From the NCBI RefSeq assembly GCF_038637725.1, contig NZ_CP152052.1, positions 2,773,501 to 2,837,500 of the forward strand: a stretch of DNA of 64,000 nt, given 5' to 3'. Each line of letters starts with the position of its first letter. Positions within the stretch are counted from its first letter, which is position 1. This document shows, piece by piece, positions 9,648 through 20,345 of the stretch. Made by a program: the position numbers and the translations under genes. The notes under the pieces are model-generated. The model did not search any database and was not told the origin of the DNA. It worked only from the letters and a program-made list of their open reading frames with translations. This DNA is from Psychrobacillus sp. FSL H8-0483 (lineage in GTDB: Bacteria; Bacillota; Bacilli; Bacillales_A; Planococcaceae).

Positions 9648-10238
9648 TGGGAAGGTAAGCTTTGAATATCCATCATCCAAATTTAAAATAAATTGAAGCT
9701 CCGATTCCTCTAGATTCTCGCTTTCTTCTTGTACCTGTGCGTTCAATTCTTTTGTTTCTTTTTGTGCTACCTGAGCTACCTGTTCTTCCTGTGCTACTGC
9801 TTCTTGTACGTCAGCTTTTACTATTTGTTCTTTTGACGTTTCGTATTCACAGTTTACTATCCAAGATATTTCAATACCTTCATGGCCTGTCGTTTTTGAA
9901 TTGACATTTTGAACGCTTAAGCTAGGTGTGCTACCTGCTTGGATTTTTTGTTTACTTATATCTACACTCATTGGTACTGCATATTCAAAATATCCAAACT
10001 CTCCTTGCACATCTAGATCTTCAATTTGAGTAAAATCACCTGTCCCATGATGGGCATGTTCTCCCTCTTCAAACCTAACGTAACAAGTAATATGATAAAT
10101 ACCACCAATTTGAATCGCGTCTTCTACTTCACTTTGCTCATATTGTGGAGTTACTTTCACCGTTTTAATTTCTTTTGGTATCCCAAAGCTTTGGGGAAAA
10201 CGAAATTGCTCTTTTACTTCCCAATTTTTCACTTCCAT
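9606..10238 (-). CDS. spoVID: SpoVID-like spore coat morphogenesis protein lacking LysM
   Basis: The 210-residue protein lies between hemL and valS, where spoVID sits in Bacillus. The N-terminal 130 residues (F-R-F-P-Q-S start, beta-rich, Tyr/Phe and Glu rich) fit the SpoVID/SPOCS-type N-terminal domain that joins the coat to SpoIVA. The remainder is an acidic Gln/Glu linker and a short tail ending SNYVFVKQKAEEE. B. subtilis SpoVID is far longer and ends in a LysM domain; no LysM is seen here. The ATG follows a GGAGGATG site. Assignment rests mainly on position and on the N-terminal look, so it is moderate. Confidence 0.6.
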   Translation of the reverse strand: MEVKNWEVKEQFRFPQSFGIPKEIKTVKVTPQYEQSEVEDAIQIGGIYHITCYVRFEEGEHAHHGTGDFTQIEDLDVQGEFGYFEYAVPMSVDISKQKIQAGSTPSLSVQNVNSKTTGHEGIEISWIVNCEYETSKEQIVKADVQEAVAQEEQVAQVAQKETKELNAQVQEESENLEESELQFILNLDDGYSKLTFPSNYVFVKQKAEEE

Positions 10239-10290
10239 TTGTCATCCTCCTTCATATAGGACAACTTATGTAAAGACATCGGAAAATATG

Positions 10291-10321
10291 AAAAAGCCTC
10301 GCAATATATGCAAGGCTTTTT
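10291..10321 (-). terminator. Terminator after hemL
   Basis: AAAAAGCCTCGC (10291-10302) and GCAAGGCTTTTT (10310-10321) form a stem with one mismatch and a T run on the minus strand, just past the hemL stop. It ends the heme operon. Confidence 0.88.
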
Positions 10322-10326
10322 ACAAA

Positions 10327-11622
10327 TTATTTAGCTGATAATTTTTCAAACACTGTATGGAAAGCTTGAACAGTCTTTTCAATATGCTCCTCTGTGTGGG
10401 CACTAGATAAGAACATTCCTTCAAACTGGGAAGGTGGTAAATAAATACCTTCCTCCGCCATTAAACGAAAATATTTCGCAAATAAATCTAAATCCGAGTT
10501 TTTCGCTTGATCATAGCTGATTACGTCCTCATTGGTAAAGAAGAAACCAATCATTGATCCTGCTCGATTCACGGTATGTGGTATATCATATTTCGTCGCT
10601 GCTTCGCGGAAACCTTTTTCCAGTAAGTCACCAAGTTTGATGAAATGCTCATATGATCCTTCGTTTAAACGCGTTAATGTTTCATATCCTGCAGTCATGG
10701 CAAGTGGATTACCAGAAAGTGTTCCAGCTTGATAGACAGAGCCACTTGGCGCAATCATTTCCATGATTTCGCGTTTCCCACCGAAAGCACCAACTGGTAA
10801 CCCTCCACCGATTACTTTCCCTAGACATGTTAAGTCAGGAGTAATACCGAAATAGCCTTGTGCACAATTATATCCAACACGGAAGCCAGTCATCACTTCA
10901 TCAAAGATTAATACTGTTCCATTTTGCTCTGTTAGTTCGCGTAGACCTTCTAAGAACCCTTCTAATGGAGGAACAACACCCATATTTCCTGCAACTGGTT
11001 CAACGATTACTGCTGCTAAATCGTCCCCAAAGTTTTCGAATACGTAACGAACGCTCTCTAAATCATTATAAGGTACTGCAATCGTATTTTTCGCAATGGA
11101 TTCAGGAACACCTGGACTATCTGGTAAGCCTAATGTAGCAACACCAGAACCCGCTTTAATTAGTAAGCTATCTCCATGACCATGGTAGCAGCCTTCAAAT
11201 TTTAAAATTTTGTTTCGTCCTGTAAACCCACGCGCTAAACGAAGTGCGCTCATTGTTGCTTCTGTGCCTGATGAAACCATACGTACCATTTCAATGGAAG
11301 GGACGCGTTCCATCACAAGTTTGGCAAGTTTATTTTCAATTAATGTAGATGCTCCAAAGCTAGTGCCTGTTTCAGCCACTTGTTGGATCGCTTTTACTAC
11401 ATTTGGTTCTGTATGACCTAAAATAAGAGGTCCCCATGATAATACATAATCGATGTATTCATTGCCATCTATATCTGTTAAAATTGCACCTTTTCCACTC
11501 TCCATGAAAATAGGGTCCATATCTACGGATTTAAATGCACGGACTGGACTATTTACGCCACCTGGCATTAGCTCTTTCGCTTCTTCAAATGCTTGCTTGG
11601 ATAATTCATATGATTTGGTCAT
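10327..11622 (-). CDS. hemL: Glutamate-1-semialdehyde 2,1-aminomutase
   Basis: HemL converts glutamate-1-semialdehyde to 5-aminolevulinate, the second step of heme synthesis. It is a class III aminotransferase: [12 protein letters not shown] near the N-terminus, [30 protein letters not shown], and [17 protein letters not shown], whose lysine (about 268) holds pyridoxal phosphate. I start it at the ATG at 11622 (MTKSYEL), which has GGAGGAG in front and shares one base with the hemB stop (TAATG); a further ATG six codons upstream lies within that ribosome binding site. Length is then 431. Last gene of hemAXCDBL. Confidence 0.96.
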   Translation of the reverse strand: MTKSYELSKQAFEEAKELMPGGVNSPVRAFKSVDMDPIFMESGKGAILTDIDGNEYIDYVLSWGPLILGHTEPNVVKAIQQVAETGTSFGASTLIENKLAKLVMERVPSIEMVRMVSSGTEATMSALRLARGFTGRNKILKFEGCYHGHGDSLLIKAGSGVATLGLPDSPGVPESIAKNTIAVPYNDLESVRYVFENFGDDLAAVIVEPVAGNMGVVPPLEGFLEGLRELTEQNGTVLIFDEVMTGFRVGYNCAQGYFGITPDLTCLGKVIGGGLPVGAFGGKREIMEMIAPSGSVYQAGTLSGNPLAMTAGYETLTRLNEGSYEHFIKLGDLLEKGFREAATKYDIPHTVNRAGSMIGFFFTNEDVISYDQAKNSDLDLFAKYFRLMAEEGIYLPPSQFEGMFLSSAHTEEHIEKTVQAFHTVFEKLSAK

Positions 11623-12605
11623 TATTTCTCCTCCAACCAACGCGCTACGTCTTTAGCATGATACGTTAAAATAATATCTGCTCCTGCACGTTTCATTCCT
11701 GTTAACGTTTCTAAAACAATTTCTTTTTCGTTAATCCAACCATTGATAGCAGCAGCTTTCACCATTGCATATTCTCCACTTACATTATACGCAACGATTG
11801 GAGTTGCAAAGTTATTTTTCACATCACGAATAATGTCTAAGTAAGAAAGTGCTGGTTTCACGATTAAGAAATCGGCTCCCTCTTCGATATCAGATGTTGC
11901 TTCACGTATTGCTTCCATACGATTAGAATAATCCATTTGGTATGTTTTACGGTCGCCAAATTTCGGTGCACCGTCCGCAGCTTCACGGAAAGGTCCGTAA
12001 TAGGCTGAGGCATATTTTACTGCATAAGACATAATTGGCACATCTGCAAATCCAGCCTCGTCTAAACCGTGACGAATAGCAGCAACAAAGCCATCCATCA
12101 TATTGGAAGGCGCAATAATATCCGCACCCGCTTGTACTTGACTAATTGCTGTTTTTGCCAATAAATCAAGTGATGGATCATTTAAAATTCTTTCATTTGC
12201 ATCCACTACTCCGCAATGCCCATGATCGGTAAACTCGCAAAGACAAGTATCTGCAATAACTACTAATTGAGGATGACGTTCTTTAATAAAGCGAATTGCT
12301 TTTTGCACGATTCCATGATCATGATACGCCTGTGTACCAACTGCATCTTTCACAGCAGGAAGTCCAAATAAAATGACAGAAGGAATACCTAGTGAAACTA
12401 CCTCGTCCACTTCTTCTCCTAAACGATCTAGTGAAAATTGAAAAACACCTGGCATAGAAGCTACTGGATTCTTAATGTTTTCTCCGTCCATGACGAAAAT
12501 TGGATAGATTAAATCTTCTTTATGTAAGTAAGTTTCTTTTACCATAGCTCGTAGGCCAGCTGATTGTCTTAAACGACGATGACGTTGAAAAAATAATTCT
12601 GTCAT
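11622..12605 (-). CDS. hemB: Porphobilinogen synthase (delta-aminolevulinate dehydratase)
   Basis: HemB joins two 5-aminolevulinate molecules into porphobilinogen. Visible marks are the metal-binding segment [17 protein letters not shown], the first Schiff-base lysine region [16 protein letters not shown], and [17 protein letters not shown] with the second active lysine. The chosen ATG ([11 protein letters not shown]) overlaps the hemD stop as ATGA and is preceded by AAAGGGAGAG; six codons upstream the frame has another ATG without its own site. Length 327. Confidence 0.96.
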   Translation of the reverse strand: MTELFFQRHRRLRQSAGLRAMVKETYLHKEDLIYPIFVMDGENIKNPVASMPGVFQFSLDRLGEEVDEVVSLGIPSVILFGLPAVKDAVGTQAYHDHGIVQKAIRFIKERHPQLVVIADTCLCEFTDHGHCGVVDANERILNDPSLDLLAKTAISQVQAGADIIAPSNMMDGFVAAIRHGLDEAGFADVPIMSYAVKYASAYYGPFREAADGAPKFGDRKTYQMDYSNRMEAIREATSDIEEGADFLIVKPALSYLDIIRDVKNNFATPIVAYNVSGEYAMVKAAAINGWINEKEIVLETLTGMKRAGADIILTYHAKDVARWLEEK

Positions 12606-13366
12606 TTTTCTCTCCCTTTCCATTGCGCTAATTTATTGACTACTTCTGTTAAAGTGTATGTGTCGGGCATTACATGAACCGTAACACCTAATGATTTTAA
12701 ATAGTCTTTCGTGATATGACCAATTGCACAAATCGTGTAGCAATTATAACCCAAATATTGTCCAATACTTTGGTGAAATACTTTGGCAGTGGATGGACTA
12801 GTAAAAATAATCGAGCAGCTTTGGTCACCTTCTAAAATTTTTCGTAATTGCTCCTTATTTTCTTCCACTTCCACTGTTTCGTAAATCGTCCAGACGTCTA
12901 CAACATTGGGTATACCATCTGAGATTGTATTCTTTGCAAGATTCCCTCTAAAAAATAAACAAGTATCATCCGCTGAGACGAAAGCAGGAAATTCCTGCAC
13001 AAATACATCGGCGCTAAACGTTTTTGGAGTAAAATCTACAGTAAAACCTAATCTCTCCAAAGCAGAAGCTGTTTGAGAGCCAACTACAGCAATTCTCGCT
13101 TGAAAAAACGAGACATCTAGCTTATAGCGTTTCATTTTTTCATGAAAAGCCTGCACGCTGCTTTGACTCGTAAAAATAAACCAATTGTACATTTGGCTTT
13201 CTAGAAGCTTCTTTTCATCCTCTGTCGAAACGATTTCTGCTGTCGATATAAGTGGTGCAATTACCGCTGTTCCTCCAAGCCCTGAAGTAAGATCCGCTGC
13301 TTCTTTTGATCTTGGTATTCCAGTAAAAATGACAAACTCATCCTGCAGAGGAAAGACTTTAGACAT
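12602..13366 (-). CDS. hemD: Uroporphyrinogen-III synthase
   Basis: HemD closes hydroxymethylbilane into uroporphyrinogen III with inversion of ring D. The 254 residues have the poorly conserved two-domain form: [11 protein letters not shown] at the start, [15 protein letters not shown] in domain 1, and [14 protein letters not shown] plus [15 protein letters not shown] near the C-terminus. It overlaps hemC by 8 bases and hemB by 4, so translation is coupled. Confidence 0.92.
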   Translation of the reverse strand: MSKVFPLQDEFVIFTGIPRSKEAADLTSGLGGTAVIAPLISTAEIVSTEDEKKLLESQMYNWFIFTSQSSVQAFHEKMKRYKLDVSFFQARIAVVGSQTASALERLGFTVDFTPKTFSADVFVQEFPAFVSADDTCLFFRGNLAKNTISDGIPNVVDVWTIYETVEVEENKEQLRKILEGDQSCSIIFTSPSTAKVFHQSIGQYLGYNCYTICAIGHITKDYLKSLGVTVHVMPDTYTLTEVVNKLAQWKGREK

Positions 13367-14288
13367 TTAAATCTGCCTTAACTTTTTGGATTAGATCGTA
13401 TGCTCCTTGCTCTGTAATAAGACGAGCAACTTCTTTACCAGCTGCTTCTGCATCCTTACCTGTGATTACTTCTTTGTATACAATAGATGCATCTGGAGCT
13501 GCAACTAAACCTGTAATCGTAATTTCATCACCATTGATCGTTGCATAGCCTGCAATCGGCACTTGACATCCACCGTCCATAGCTGCTAAAAATGCACGTT
13601 CCGCATGAACAGCATTCCATGTATCTTCATGGGAAAGCTTACGAAGTTCTGCTAATAACTCAGCGTCATCCTCACGACATTCTATCGCAAGAGCCCCTTG
13701 TCCAACAGCCGGCACACAATCTTCTGTTGATAAATATTCCGTTACTACTTCATCACTCCAACCAAGACGTTTTAGTCCTGCTGCAGCTAAAATAATGGCA
13801 TCATATTCGCCATCTTTCAGCTTTTGTAATCGAGTATCTACATTCCCACGAATCCATTTAATTTCTATATCCGGACGTAGTAATAATAATTGCGCACTTC
13901 TTCTTAAACTACTTGTTCCCACAATAGCACCTGATGGAAGGTCTGCAAATTTCACATTACCAGTAGATATAAATGCATCGCGCTCGTCAACACGTTTAGG
14001 TGTACATCCCATGACTAATCCTGCTGGTAATACAGATGGCATATCCTTCATACTATGTACTGCAAAGTCGATTTCTTTATCATATAAAGCTTGTTCAATC
14101 TCTTTTACAAAAAGCCCTTTACCCCCAACTTTAGATAACGTTACATCTAAGATTTGGTCCCCTTTTGTAACAATTTCTTTCACTTCAAATTCAAAGGGAG
14201 CTCCCATATCTTTCATTTGTTGAATAAACCAGTTGGTTTGTGTCAGAGCTAATTTACTTCTTCTAGAACCTACGATAATTTTACGCAT
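13359..14288 (-). CDS. hemC: Hydroxymethylbilane synthase (porphobilinogen deaminase)
   Basis: HemC polymerises four porphobilinogens. It starts [18 protein letters not shown], has [23 protein letters not shown] and [13 protein letters not shown], and the dipyrromethane-cofactor cysteine is C241 in [11 protein letters not shown] start at the ATG at 14288, with AGAGAGG upstream; an ATG nine codons earlier falls inside the end of hemX and lacks a site. Length 309. Confidence 0.96.
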   Translation of the reverse strand: MRKIIVGSRRSKLALTQTNWFIQQMKDMGAPFEFEVKEIVTKGDQILDVTLSKVGGKGLFVKEIEQALYDKEIDFAVHSMKDMPSVLPAGLVMGCTPKRVDERDAFISTGNVKFADLPSGAIVGTSSLRRSAQLLLLRPDIEIKWIRGNVDTRLQKLKDGEYDAIILAAAGLKRLGWSDEVVTEYLSTEDCVPAVGQGALAIECREDDAELLAELRKLSHEDTWNAVHAERAFLAAMDGGCQVPIAGYATINGDEITITGLVAAPDASIVYKEVITGKDAEAAGKEVARLITEQGAYDLIQKVKADLNV

Positions 14289-14305
14289 TATTTCGCTACC
14301 TCTCT

Positions 14306-15136
14306 TTAATACCATAAATGGAATTGTGATAATTGACTACCCAATAAAAAATTTATTAAGACAAATAAAAATGCATATATGTGAATCCAGGCATAGTTTG
14401 TCCCGATAATAGTTGCTCGTTTCCTAAGTAATAGCACAACAATATAAATAACTAATACTATAAAGGAATTGACAATCTTGAAATCAAAAATAGAGAACAT
14501 TTCTATTGATACATATCCCCATTGTAACCCTAGAACTAAACTTACAAACAATAAAGGAATGCCAGTCACAATGGACATTGTCATGCCATTCTCCGCTTGA
14601 TTCAGGGAGGGTAATCTTGAAAATTGCTTAGTCCACTTTTTCTTTTTTAAAACTCGAAACAATATCAAGTATAAAGTAGAAAAAACAAACGCTAAAGCAA
14701 AAGCTGCATATGCTAAAAATGCAAACGTGATATGAATAAATAATAATTCAGATCGAAGTGCATCACCAACATGAGACTGTTCCATTTGATTTGGTGCAAA
14801 TGTGTGGATGGTCATAAAGATGAACCCAATCATATTCAAAAAGAATGCTGGCAAATCTAAACGAAATACGAATTGTAGCACAAGTGACAACAAAATAATT
14901 AGCCATGCATAAAAGTAAATCCCCTCAAATAAGGAGAGTATTGGAAAGCGCTTCATTTCCACCATATACATAACCAAAAACACCGTTTGCAATAACCACA
15001 CAATGGAGAGCAGCCCCACTGCAATGCGATGAGCTAGACGCTCTTTGTTCAAATAATCAATAAAATAAAAAACAAGGCTTACGGATTGGAGGATGACCAT
15101 AATCTCGTGTAGCCTTGTCATCGTCAAATCAGCCAT
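14306..15136 (-). CDS. hemX: HemX, CcsA-type membrane protein of the heme operon
   Basis: The 276-residue protein has about eight membrane helices and resembles the cytochrome c assembly (CcsA/CcmC) family, with HTFAPN and [10 protein letters not shown]-like histidine/tryptophan patches on the membrane face. In B. subtilis HemX lowers the amount of HemA, tying glutamyl-tRNA reductase to heme need. It follows hemA after a hairpin and precedes hemC by 17 bases. ATG after GGGAGAATAG. Confidence 0.9.
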   Translation of the reverse strand: MADLTMTRLHEIMVILQSVSLVFYFIDYLNKERLAHRIAVGLLSIVWLLQTVFLVMYMVEMKRFPILSLFEGIYFYAWLIILLSLVLQFVFRLDLPAFFLNMIGFIFMTIHTFAPNQMEQSHVGDALRSELLFIHITFAFLAYAAFALAFVFSTLYLILFRVLKKKKWTKQFSRLPSLNQAENGMTMSIVTGIPLLFVSLVLGLQWGYVSIEMFSIFDFKIVNSFIVLVIYIVVLLLRKRATIIGTNYAWIHIYAFLFVLINFLLGSQLSQFHLWY

Positions 15137-15155
15137 ACTATTCTCCCTTTACACA

Positions 15156-15207
15156 ATAAAAAGGCGTTTCATATATCTATTAGTTTCCATAAGATACAAA
15201 AACGCCT
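15156..15207 (-). terminator. Hairpin between hemA and hemX
   Basis: On the minus strand AGGCGTTT (15207-15200) pairs with AAACGCCT (15169-15162) over a 30-base loop and is followed by TTTTTATT. It may attenuate transcription between hemA and the rest of the operon, or stabilise the hemA message. The long loop makes strong termination doubtful. Confidence 0.55.
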
Positions 15208-15215
15208 CCTTTTAC

Positions 15216-16583
15216 TTAGTTTAATGACAAATTTCCTTCTAAATCTTTTGATTCCACCAGTGACTGCTTTAAATTAATTTTCGCTCTTTCTGCTTGAACG
15301 ACAATTTCATTTTGCACATCTTCTTCAATTCCGAAAATCTGTTGGAATAGTTGAAGCTGGTCAGCTGACCCTTTTGCTGTAGATAATTCTTTTACCTGCA
15401 AGATTGGATCTTTTAAAAATTGATTAATAATCGATTTCGTATGCTTATTTAGAATTTTGCGTTCGCGATCGGTTAAATTTGGCATTTTATTTTCAATAGA
15501 ATTCATCGTTTCTGTTTGAATTCTATTCGCTTTTTGGCGCAACGCCGAAATAATTGGTACGACCCCAAGTGTTGTTACCCAATCATTAAATTGAACAATT
15601 TCCGCTTCAATCATTTTATTAATTTGTGCTGCAGCACGTTCACGTTCTGCTAAGTTTGCTTCTACAATTCCTTGTAAATCGTCGATGTCGTATAAGAATA
15701 CATTTGGTAAATCACCAATACGTGGATCTAAATCACGAGGTACAGCAATATCGACCATAAATAACGGTTTCCCTTTACGCAAGCGATCAACAAATTGCAT
15801 TAATTCAAAGTCAATAACATATTCTGTTGCGCCTGTTGAACTGATTAGAATATCAGCATCGAGCAATGCACATTGAAGCTCGTCCATTGGCTTGGCGTTT
15901 CCATCAAACTTAGACGCAAGCTCTTTCGCTTTTTCAAATGTACGGTTAATTACCGTCACTTGTCCTGCACCACTCCCGTGCAAGTTTTGAATCGCAAGTT
16001 CTCCCATTTTCCCTGCACCTAAAATCACAATATGCTTATGATTTAAAGAACCGAAAATTTTCTTCCCTAGTTCTACTGCTGCATAAGAAACTGAAACAGC
16101 ATTTTCACCAATTGCCGTTTCCGCATGGGCACGTTTTGCAAACGTCACTGCTTGTTTAAATAATTGGTTGAAAACAGTACCTGTTGTTCCATTTTCTTGT
16201 CCATTTAGAAAGCTCTTTTTTACTTGTCCTAGAATTTGTGTTTCACCAAGTACCATCGAATCAACGCCTGCTGTTACACGAAATAAATGATTATTCGCTT
16301 GGTCGTCCTCGTGAATAAACAAATAGCTAGACAGGTCTTCTAAAGGTATATCAAACCAATTGGCTAAAAACTGCTTTACATAGTATTTCCCTGTATGCAA
16401 TTGATCTACGGTTGCATAAATCTCCGTACGATTACATGTAGAAACTATGACGTTTTCTAATACACTTTTTTGATCCTGTAATGCTTGCATCGCATTCGGT
16501 AGCTCATTTTCAACAAATGACAGCTTTTCTCGAATTTCGACAGGAGCAGTACGGTAATTGACACCAACCACGATTGTATGCAT
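15216..16583 (-). CDS. hemA: Glutamyl-tRNA reductase
   Basis: HemA reduces glutamyl-tRNA with NADPH to glutamate-1-semialdehyde, the committed step of heme synthesis. The active cysteine is C50 in [13 protein letters not shown]. Other marks are [13 protein letters not shown], the motif [11 protein letters not shown], the NADPH-binding fold [12 protein letters not shown] and a C-terminal dimerisation helix region. Length 455 equals B. subtilis HemA. ATG after AAAGGGTGAC. First gene of the heme operon; the message probably starts at the extended -10 upstream. Confidence 0.97.
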   Translation of the reverse strand: MHTIVVGVNYRTAPVEIREKLSFVENELPNAMQALQDQKSVLENVIVSTCNRTEIYATVDQLHTGKYYVKQFLANWFDIPLEDLSSYLFIHEDDQANNHLFRVTAGVDSMVLGETQILGQVKKSFLNGQENGTTGTVFNQLFKQAVTFAKRAHAETAIGENAVSVSYAAVELGKKIFGSLNHKHIVILGAGKMGELAIQNLHGSGAGQVTVINRTFEKAKELASKFDGNAKPMDELQCALLDADILISSTGATEYVIDFELMQFVDRLRKGKPLFMVDIAVPRDLDPRIGDLPNVFLYDIDDLQGIVEANLAERERAAAQINKMIEAEIVQFNDWVTTLGVVPIISALRQKANRIQTETMNSIENKMPNLTDRERKILNKHTKSIINQFLKDPILQVKELSTAKGSADQLQLFQQIFGIEEDVQNEIVVQAERAKINLKQSLVESKDLEGNLSLN

Positions 16584-16621
16584 GGAATCATGTCACCCTT
16601 TCACGTTCATTTCATAGTCCT

Positions 16622-16630
16622 ATTATATCA
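16622..16630 (-). promoter_or_regulatory. Extended -10 element upstream of hemA
   Basis: On the minus strand TGATATAAT gives a perfect TATAAT with a TGN extension about 40 bases before the hemA ATG. No good -35 stands 17 bases further up. This is the best promoter candidate for the heme operon. Confidence 0.45.
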
Positions 16631-16863
16631 TAGCTTTTCTTTCATTCATTATACATTTGTGAACAAGCTATGAAATCTTAATTAGAATTATTACAAATTA
16701 ATAATAGCAAATACTATAGACCGATACAATCATTCTGCCCAATTTTATCGAAGTCTAACTATTCTAATAAAATAATCGCTAAATTTCCAACTAACCCCAT
16801 TAAAAGGACGCTAACTTTGCAATAATTGCAAAACATTAGGTTCTGTTAAACAATAAGAGCTAA
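16631..16863. other. AT-rich intergenic stretch upstream of hemA
   Basis: About 230 AT-rich bases between the hemA promoter region and repeat copy A. I see no ORF with a ribosome binding site and no clear RNA structure. Confidence 0.5.
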
Positions 16864-17097
16864 TTGACGAAAATCCACTCGCTTTCCGCAGACGAACTGC
16901 CAAGCCTCCTCGGGGCGGATGTTGGTCACGAATTTGTTGAGGCCCACAGGATGTGGGTCATGCAATCGTTGCCGCAAATGTTCTTTTGCGACGAGCTTTG
17001 CGAAGGAGCAGGATGTGGCGAACTTAGGATTTGTTCCTATACTCGTTGCGGGGTCTTGGCAGCCCGTTTTTCCGCAGGAGTCTCACAGATTTTCGTT
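16864..17097 (+). repeat. GC-rich intergenic element, copy A (234 bp)
   Basis: Starts TTGACGAAAATCC and ends GATTTTCGT, inverted at the two ends. Inside are CTCGCTTTCCGC, GCCAAGCCTCCTCGGGGC, several small hairpins built on AGGATG (for example CCCACAGGATGTGGG) and the 3' block GTGGCGAACTTAGGATTTGTTCCTAT, then GTTGCGGGGTCTTGGCAGCCCGTTTTTCCGCAGGAGTCTCAC. The same blocks recur at 48617-48790 and, inverted and shorter, at 32227-32329. It is much richer in GC than its surroundings. Longest of the four copies. Confidence 0.85.
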
Positions 17098-17154
17098 TCA
17101 CTAAATATATTTATCTATAATACAACAACCTAATTTATCAGTTCTAAATATTAA

Positions 17155-17194
17155 AACTGGTCGTATAGAAAATATAATTTCCTAAAGACCAGTT
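17155..17194 (-). terminator. Possible terminator after engB
   Basis: AACTGGTC (17155-17162) and GACCAGTT (17187-17194) form a perfect 8-bp stem followed on the minus strand by TTTAATATTTA. It lies about 65 bases after the engB stop. The long loop and interrupted T run make it moderate. Confidence 0.5.
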
Positions 17195-17257
17195 CTAATC
17201 TTACATTATAGGTAGATACTTTAGAACGAATAAAGTGCGTTTAACAACAGTATGTAA

Positions 17258-17839
17258 TTACATTCTGCTCTCTATTTCTGCCCAAGCAGCGTCAAAGCCT
17301 AATCCTGTTTCCGATGAAAATACAATTAATGGGTCATTTTTGTCCATTTGCAATTCATCTTTTACCATCTTTTTATGCTTATCCCATTTCCCTTTAGGAA
17401 TTTTATCGGCCTTTGTTGCAATAACGATACAAGGGATATTGTAGTGCTTCAAAAAGTCGTACATCATGCAATCATCAGCACTTGGTGGATGTCTTAAATC
17501 GACAATTACTACAACCGCTTTTAACACATTGCGAGAGGTAAAATACGTCTCAATCATTTTACCCCACGCTGCACGCTCTGATTTTGATACTTTCGCGTAA
17601 CCATATCCAGGTACATCCACAAAAATTAAATCTTCCTCCAGCTTATAAAAATTTAATGTTTGTGTTTTCCCTGGTTTAGATGAAATACGCGCCATGCTTT
17701 TTCGACCAATCATTTTATTAATGAAAGACGATTTCCCAACATTCGAACGTCCTGCTAGAGCAAATTCGGGTAAGTCCCCTTCTGGATATTGAGCTGGTCT
17801 TACAGCACTTATAAGTAGTTCTACGTTATGGATTTTCAT
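17258..17839 (-). CDS. engB: Ribosome biogenesis GTPase YsxC/EngB
   Basis: EngB is an essential small GTPase needed for assembly of the large ribosomal subunit. The 193 residues hold the P-loop GRSNVGKSS, the G3 motif [10 protein letters not shown]4 TKADK and G5 SSETG. Its ATG shares bases with the lonA stop (TAATG), so translation is coupled; lonA-engB is the conserved Bacillus pair. Confidence 0.96.
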   Translation of the reverse strand: MKIHNVELLISAVRPAQYPEGDLPEFALAGRSNVGKSSFINKMIGRKSMARISSKPGKTQTLNFYKLEEDLIFVDVPGYGYAKVSKSERAAWGKMIETYFTSRNVLKAVVVIVDLRHPPSADDCMMYDFLKHYNIPCIVIATKADKIPKGKWDKHKKMVKDELQMDKNDPLIVFSSETGLGFDAAWAEIESRM

Positions 17840-20160
17840 TATTTTGCCTCCTCTAATGCTATTTGAAGCACCTCTTCAGCATCGGAAACAAAATGAAACG
17901 TTAATACTTCGCGAACACTTTCTGGTATATCTTCAATATCGCGTTCATTGTCTTGTGGACAAATAATAGTCGTTAAACCTGCGCGATGTGCACTTAATGT
18001 TTTTTCTTTTAAACCGCCGATCGGTAATACTCGGCCTCTCAGTGTTACTTCTCCAGTCATCCCCACTTCACGACGAATTGGACGTTTCGACAAAGCAGAA
18101 ACTAAAGCAGTAACCATTGTAACTCCCGCAGAAGGTCCATCTTTCGGGACTGCTCCTTCTGGAACATGAATATGAATATCCTTGTTTTCATGGAAGGTTG
18201 GATCAATTCCAAATGCTTCTGCTTTTGAGCGAACATAAGATAATGCAGTTTGAGCAGATTCTTTCATGACATCGCCAAGCTTACCTGTCAATTGGAGTTT
18301 GCCTGTTCCAGCCGATAACGACACTTCTATTTGAAGTGTATCTCCACCAACTGTTGTATATGCAAGTCCTGTTGCCACTCCAATTTGATTTTCTGTTTCT
18401 GCTTGTCCATATCGGAATTTTCTTTTACCAATGATGTCTTCTAAATTTTTGGTCGTAATCGATACACGCTTTTTATCAAGGGAAACAATTTGAAGTGCGG
18501 CTTTTCGGCAAATATTTGCCATCACACGCTCTAAACTTCGTACACCAGCTTCACGCGTATAATATCGAATAACATCTAATAGAGCGTCCTCTTTAACTTG
18601 AAGCTGCGATTTTTTCAAACCATGCTCTTTTAATTGCTTTGGTAATAAATGATTTTTCGCAATAGAAAGCTTTTCGATTTCCGTGTATCCTGCAATAGAA
18701 ATAATTTCCATACGGTCTTTTAATGGACCTGGAATTGTACTTAGATCATTAGCAGTGGCAATAAATAATACATTGGATAAATCATATGTTTCTTCAATAT
18801 AATGGTCACTAAACGTATTATTTTGTTCAGGATCTAGCACTTCTAACATCGCTGCAGAAGGGTCTCCTCTAAAATCATTGGACATTTTATCAATTTCATC
18901 TAATAAAATAAGTGGATTGATCGTCCCTGCTTTTTTCATTCCTTGAATAATACGACCCGGCATCGAACCTACATAAGTTCTACGATGCCCACGAATTTCC
19001 GATTCATCACGAACCCCGCCTAATGAAATCCGAACAAAATTACGTCCCAAAGATTCCGCAATTGACTTTGCAAGGGAAGTTTTCCCTACTCCAGGTGGTC
19101 CAGCTAAACAAAGAATTGGTCCACGTAAGGATTTCGTTAATTGGCGAACAGCTAAATATTCTAGTATTCGTTCTTTTACAGGTTCTAATCCATCGTGATC
19201 ACGATTTAAAATCTGTTCAGAACGCTTAATATCTAACTGATCTTCCGTTGATTTTGACCATGGAATAGAAACAATCCATTCAATATAATTCCGAATGACA
19301 CCACTTTCTGGTGCTTGAGACGGTAATTTTTCATAACGCCCCAATTCTTTTAAGACATTCATTTTAGTCGTTTCTGGAAGACCCGCTTTTTCAATTCGCT
19401 TCTTCAACTCTGCAACTTCACCAGTTTTACCTTCTTTATCACCAAGCTCTGTTTGAATTGCCTTCATTTGTTCTCGAAGATAAAACTCTTTTTGCGTTCT
19501 TTCCATTGCATTTTTAACACGCGTATGAATTTTCTTTTCTAAATTTAGTATCTCTTGTTCGTTATACAATTGACCTATTAGTGCTTCTAGACGTTCTTTT
19601 ACATCTACTATTTCTAAAATTTCTTGTTTGCCAGAAAATTTCAGCGGCAAGCTTGATGCAACCATATCAGCTAATCGACCAGGTTCCTGTATTTCTGCAA
19701 CGGATAAATACGTTTCTTCCGATACTTGCTTTGATGCCTTTGAATACTTTTCAAAATTATGTAATAAAGTACGCATTAGCGCTTCTTCTTCTTTGTCCGC
19801 TGTTTTAGGTTCATTATATGCAGTTACTTTTACCTCATCAAATGTATCTGTGACTTTATAATCGTCCCAAATCGCTCGTTGCAAACCCTCTACTAAGACT
19901 CTCATTGTTCCATTTTGTAACTTCACTATTTGCTTAATATGCGCTAAAATACCGACATTATATAAGTCTGGTTCAGTCGGTTGTTCTATGCTCATATCTC
20001 TTTGAGCAGAAAGAAATAACTTTTCTTCACGTTCCATTGCTTCATTTAAAGCTGCGATTGAACGTTCTCGTCCAATATCTATATGCAGAATCATGGTTGG
20101 ATATAAAAATAATCCTCTTAGTGGTAATAACGGATAATATGTCACATTGTTTTTTGTCAT
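17839..20160 (-). CDS. lonA: ATP-dependent protease LonA
   Basis: Lon degrades misfolded and regulatory proteins in the cytoplasm. The 773 residues show the N-terminal substrate domain ([15 protein letters not shown]), a coiled-coil middle, an AAA+ module with Walker [14 protein letters not shown] (about 355) and Walker [11 protein letters not shown], and the protease domain with Ser677 in GPSAGVTM and Lys718 in GGLKEK as the catalytic pair. ATG after ATGGAGGTGAC. In B. subtilis lonB stands between clpX and lonA; here it does not. Confidence 0.97.
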   Translation of the reverse strand: MTKNNVTYYPLLPLRGLFLYPTMILHIDIGRERSIAALNEAMEREEKLFLSAQRDMSIEQPTEPDLYNVGILAHIKQIVKLQNGTMRVLVEGLQRAIWDDYKVTDTFDEVKVTAYNEPKTADKEEEALMRTLLHNFEKYSKASKQVSEETYLSVAEIQEPGRLADMVASSLPLKFSGKQEILEIVDVKERLEALIGQLYNEQEILNLEKKIHTRVKNAMERTQKEFYLREQMKAIQTELGDKEGKTGEVAELKKRIEKAGLPETTKMNVLKELGRYEKLPSQAPESGVIRNYIEWIVSIPWSKSTEDQLDIKRSEQILNRDHDGLEPVKERILEYLAVRQLTKSLRGPILCLAGPPGVGKTSLAKSIAESLGRNFVRISLGGVRDESEIRGHRRTYVGSMPGRIIQGMKKAGTINPLILLDEIDKMSNDFRGDPSAAMLEVLDPEQNNTFSDHYIEETYDLSNVLFIATANDLSTIPGPLKDRMEIISIAGYTEIEKLSIAKNHLLPKQLKEHGLKKSQLQVKEDALLDVIRYYTREAGVRSLERVMANICRKAALQIVSLDKKRVSITTKNLEDIIGKRKFRYGQAETENQIGVATGLAYTTVGGDTLQIEVSLSAGTGKLQLTGKLGDVMKESAQTALSYVRSKAEAFGIDPTFHENKDIHIHVPEGAVPKDGPSAGVTMVTALVSALSKRPIRREVGMTGEVTLRGRVLPIGGLKEKTLSAHRAGLTTIICPQDNERDIEDIPESVREVLTFHFVSDAEEVLQIALEEAK

Positions 20161-20275
20161 CTGGGGAAGTCACCTCCATCTTATTCTGTCCGATTTATCA
20201 AGTAATAATACAGTTATAGCGTATCATTTAGAGAATGTATTATTAACCGACAGTTAATACGAATCCTAACATAAG

Positions 20276-20331
20276 GAGAAAAAGCTGACATCCTTGCTTA
20301 CGCTAAGCACGCGTAGTTTGGAAGCCAGCTT
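20276..20331 (-). terminator. Terminator after clpX
   Basis: AAGCTGAC (20282-20289) pairs with GCCAGCTT (20324-20331), with an inner hairpin GCTTA-CGC-TAAGC, and on the minus strand the stem ends in TTTTTC. It lies just past the clpX stop. Confidence 0.65.
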
Positions 20332-20345
20332 CTTCAATGGCTAAT

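Noticed and set aside
16864-17133. Plus-strand frames of 60-90 codons inside repeat copy A
   Set aside because: They come from the GC-rich repeat, have no ribosome binding site and are not kept in frame in copy B.
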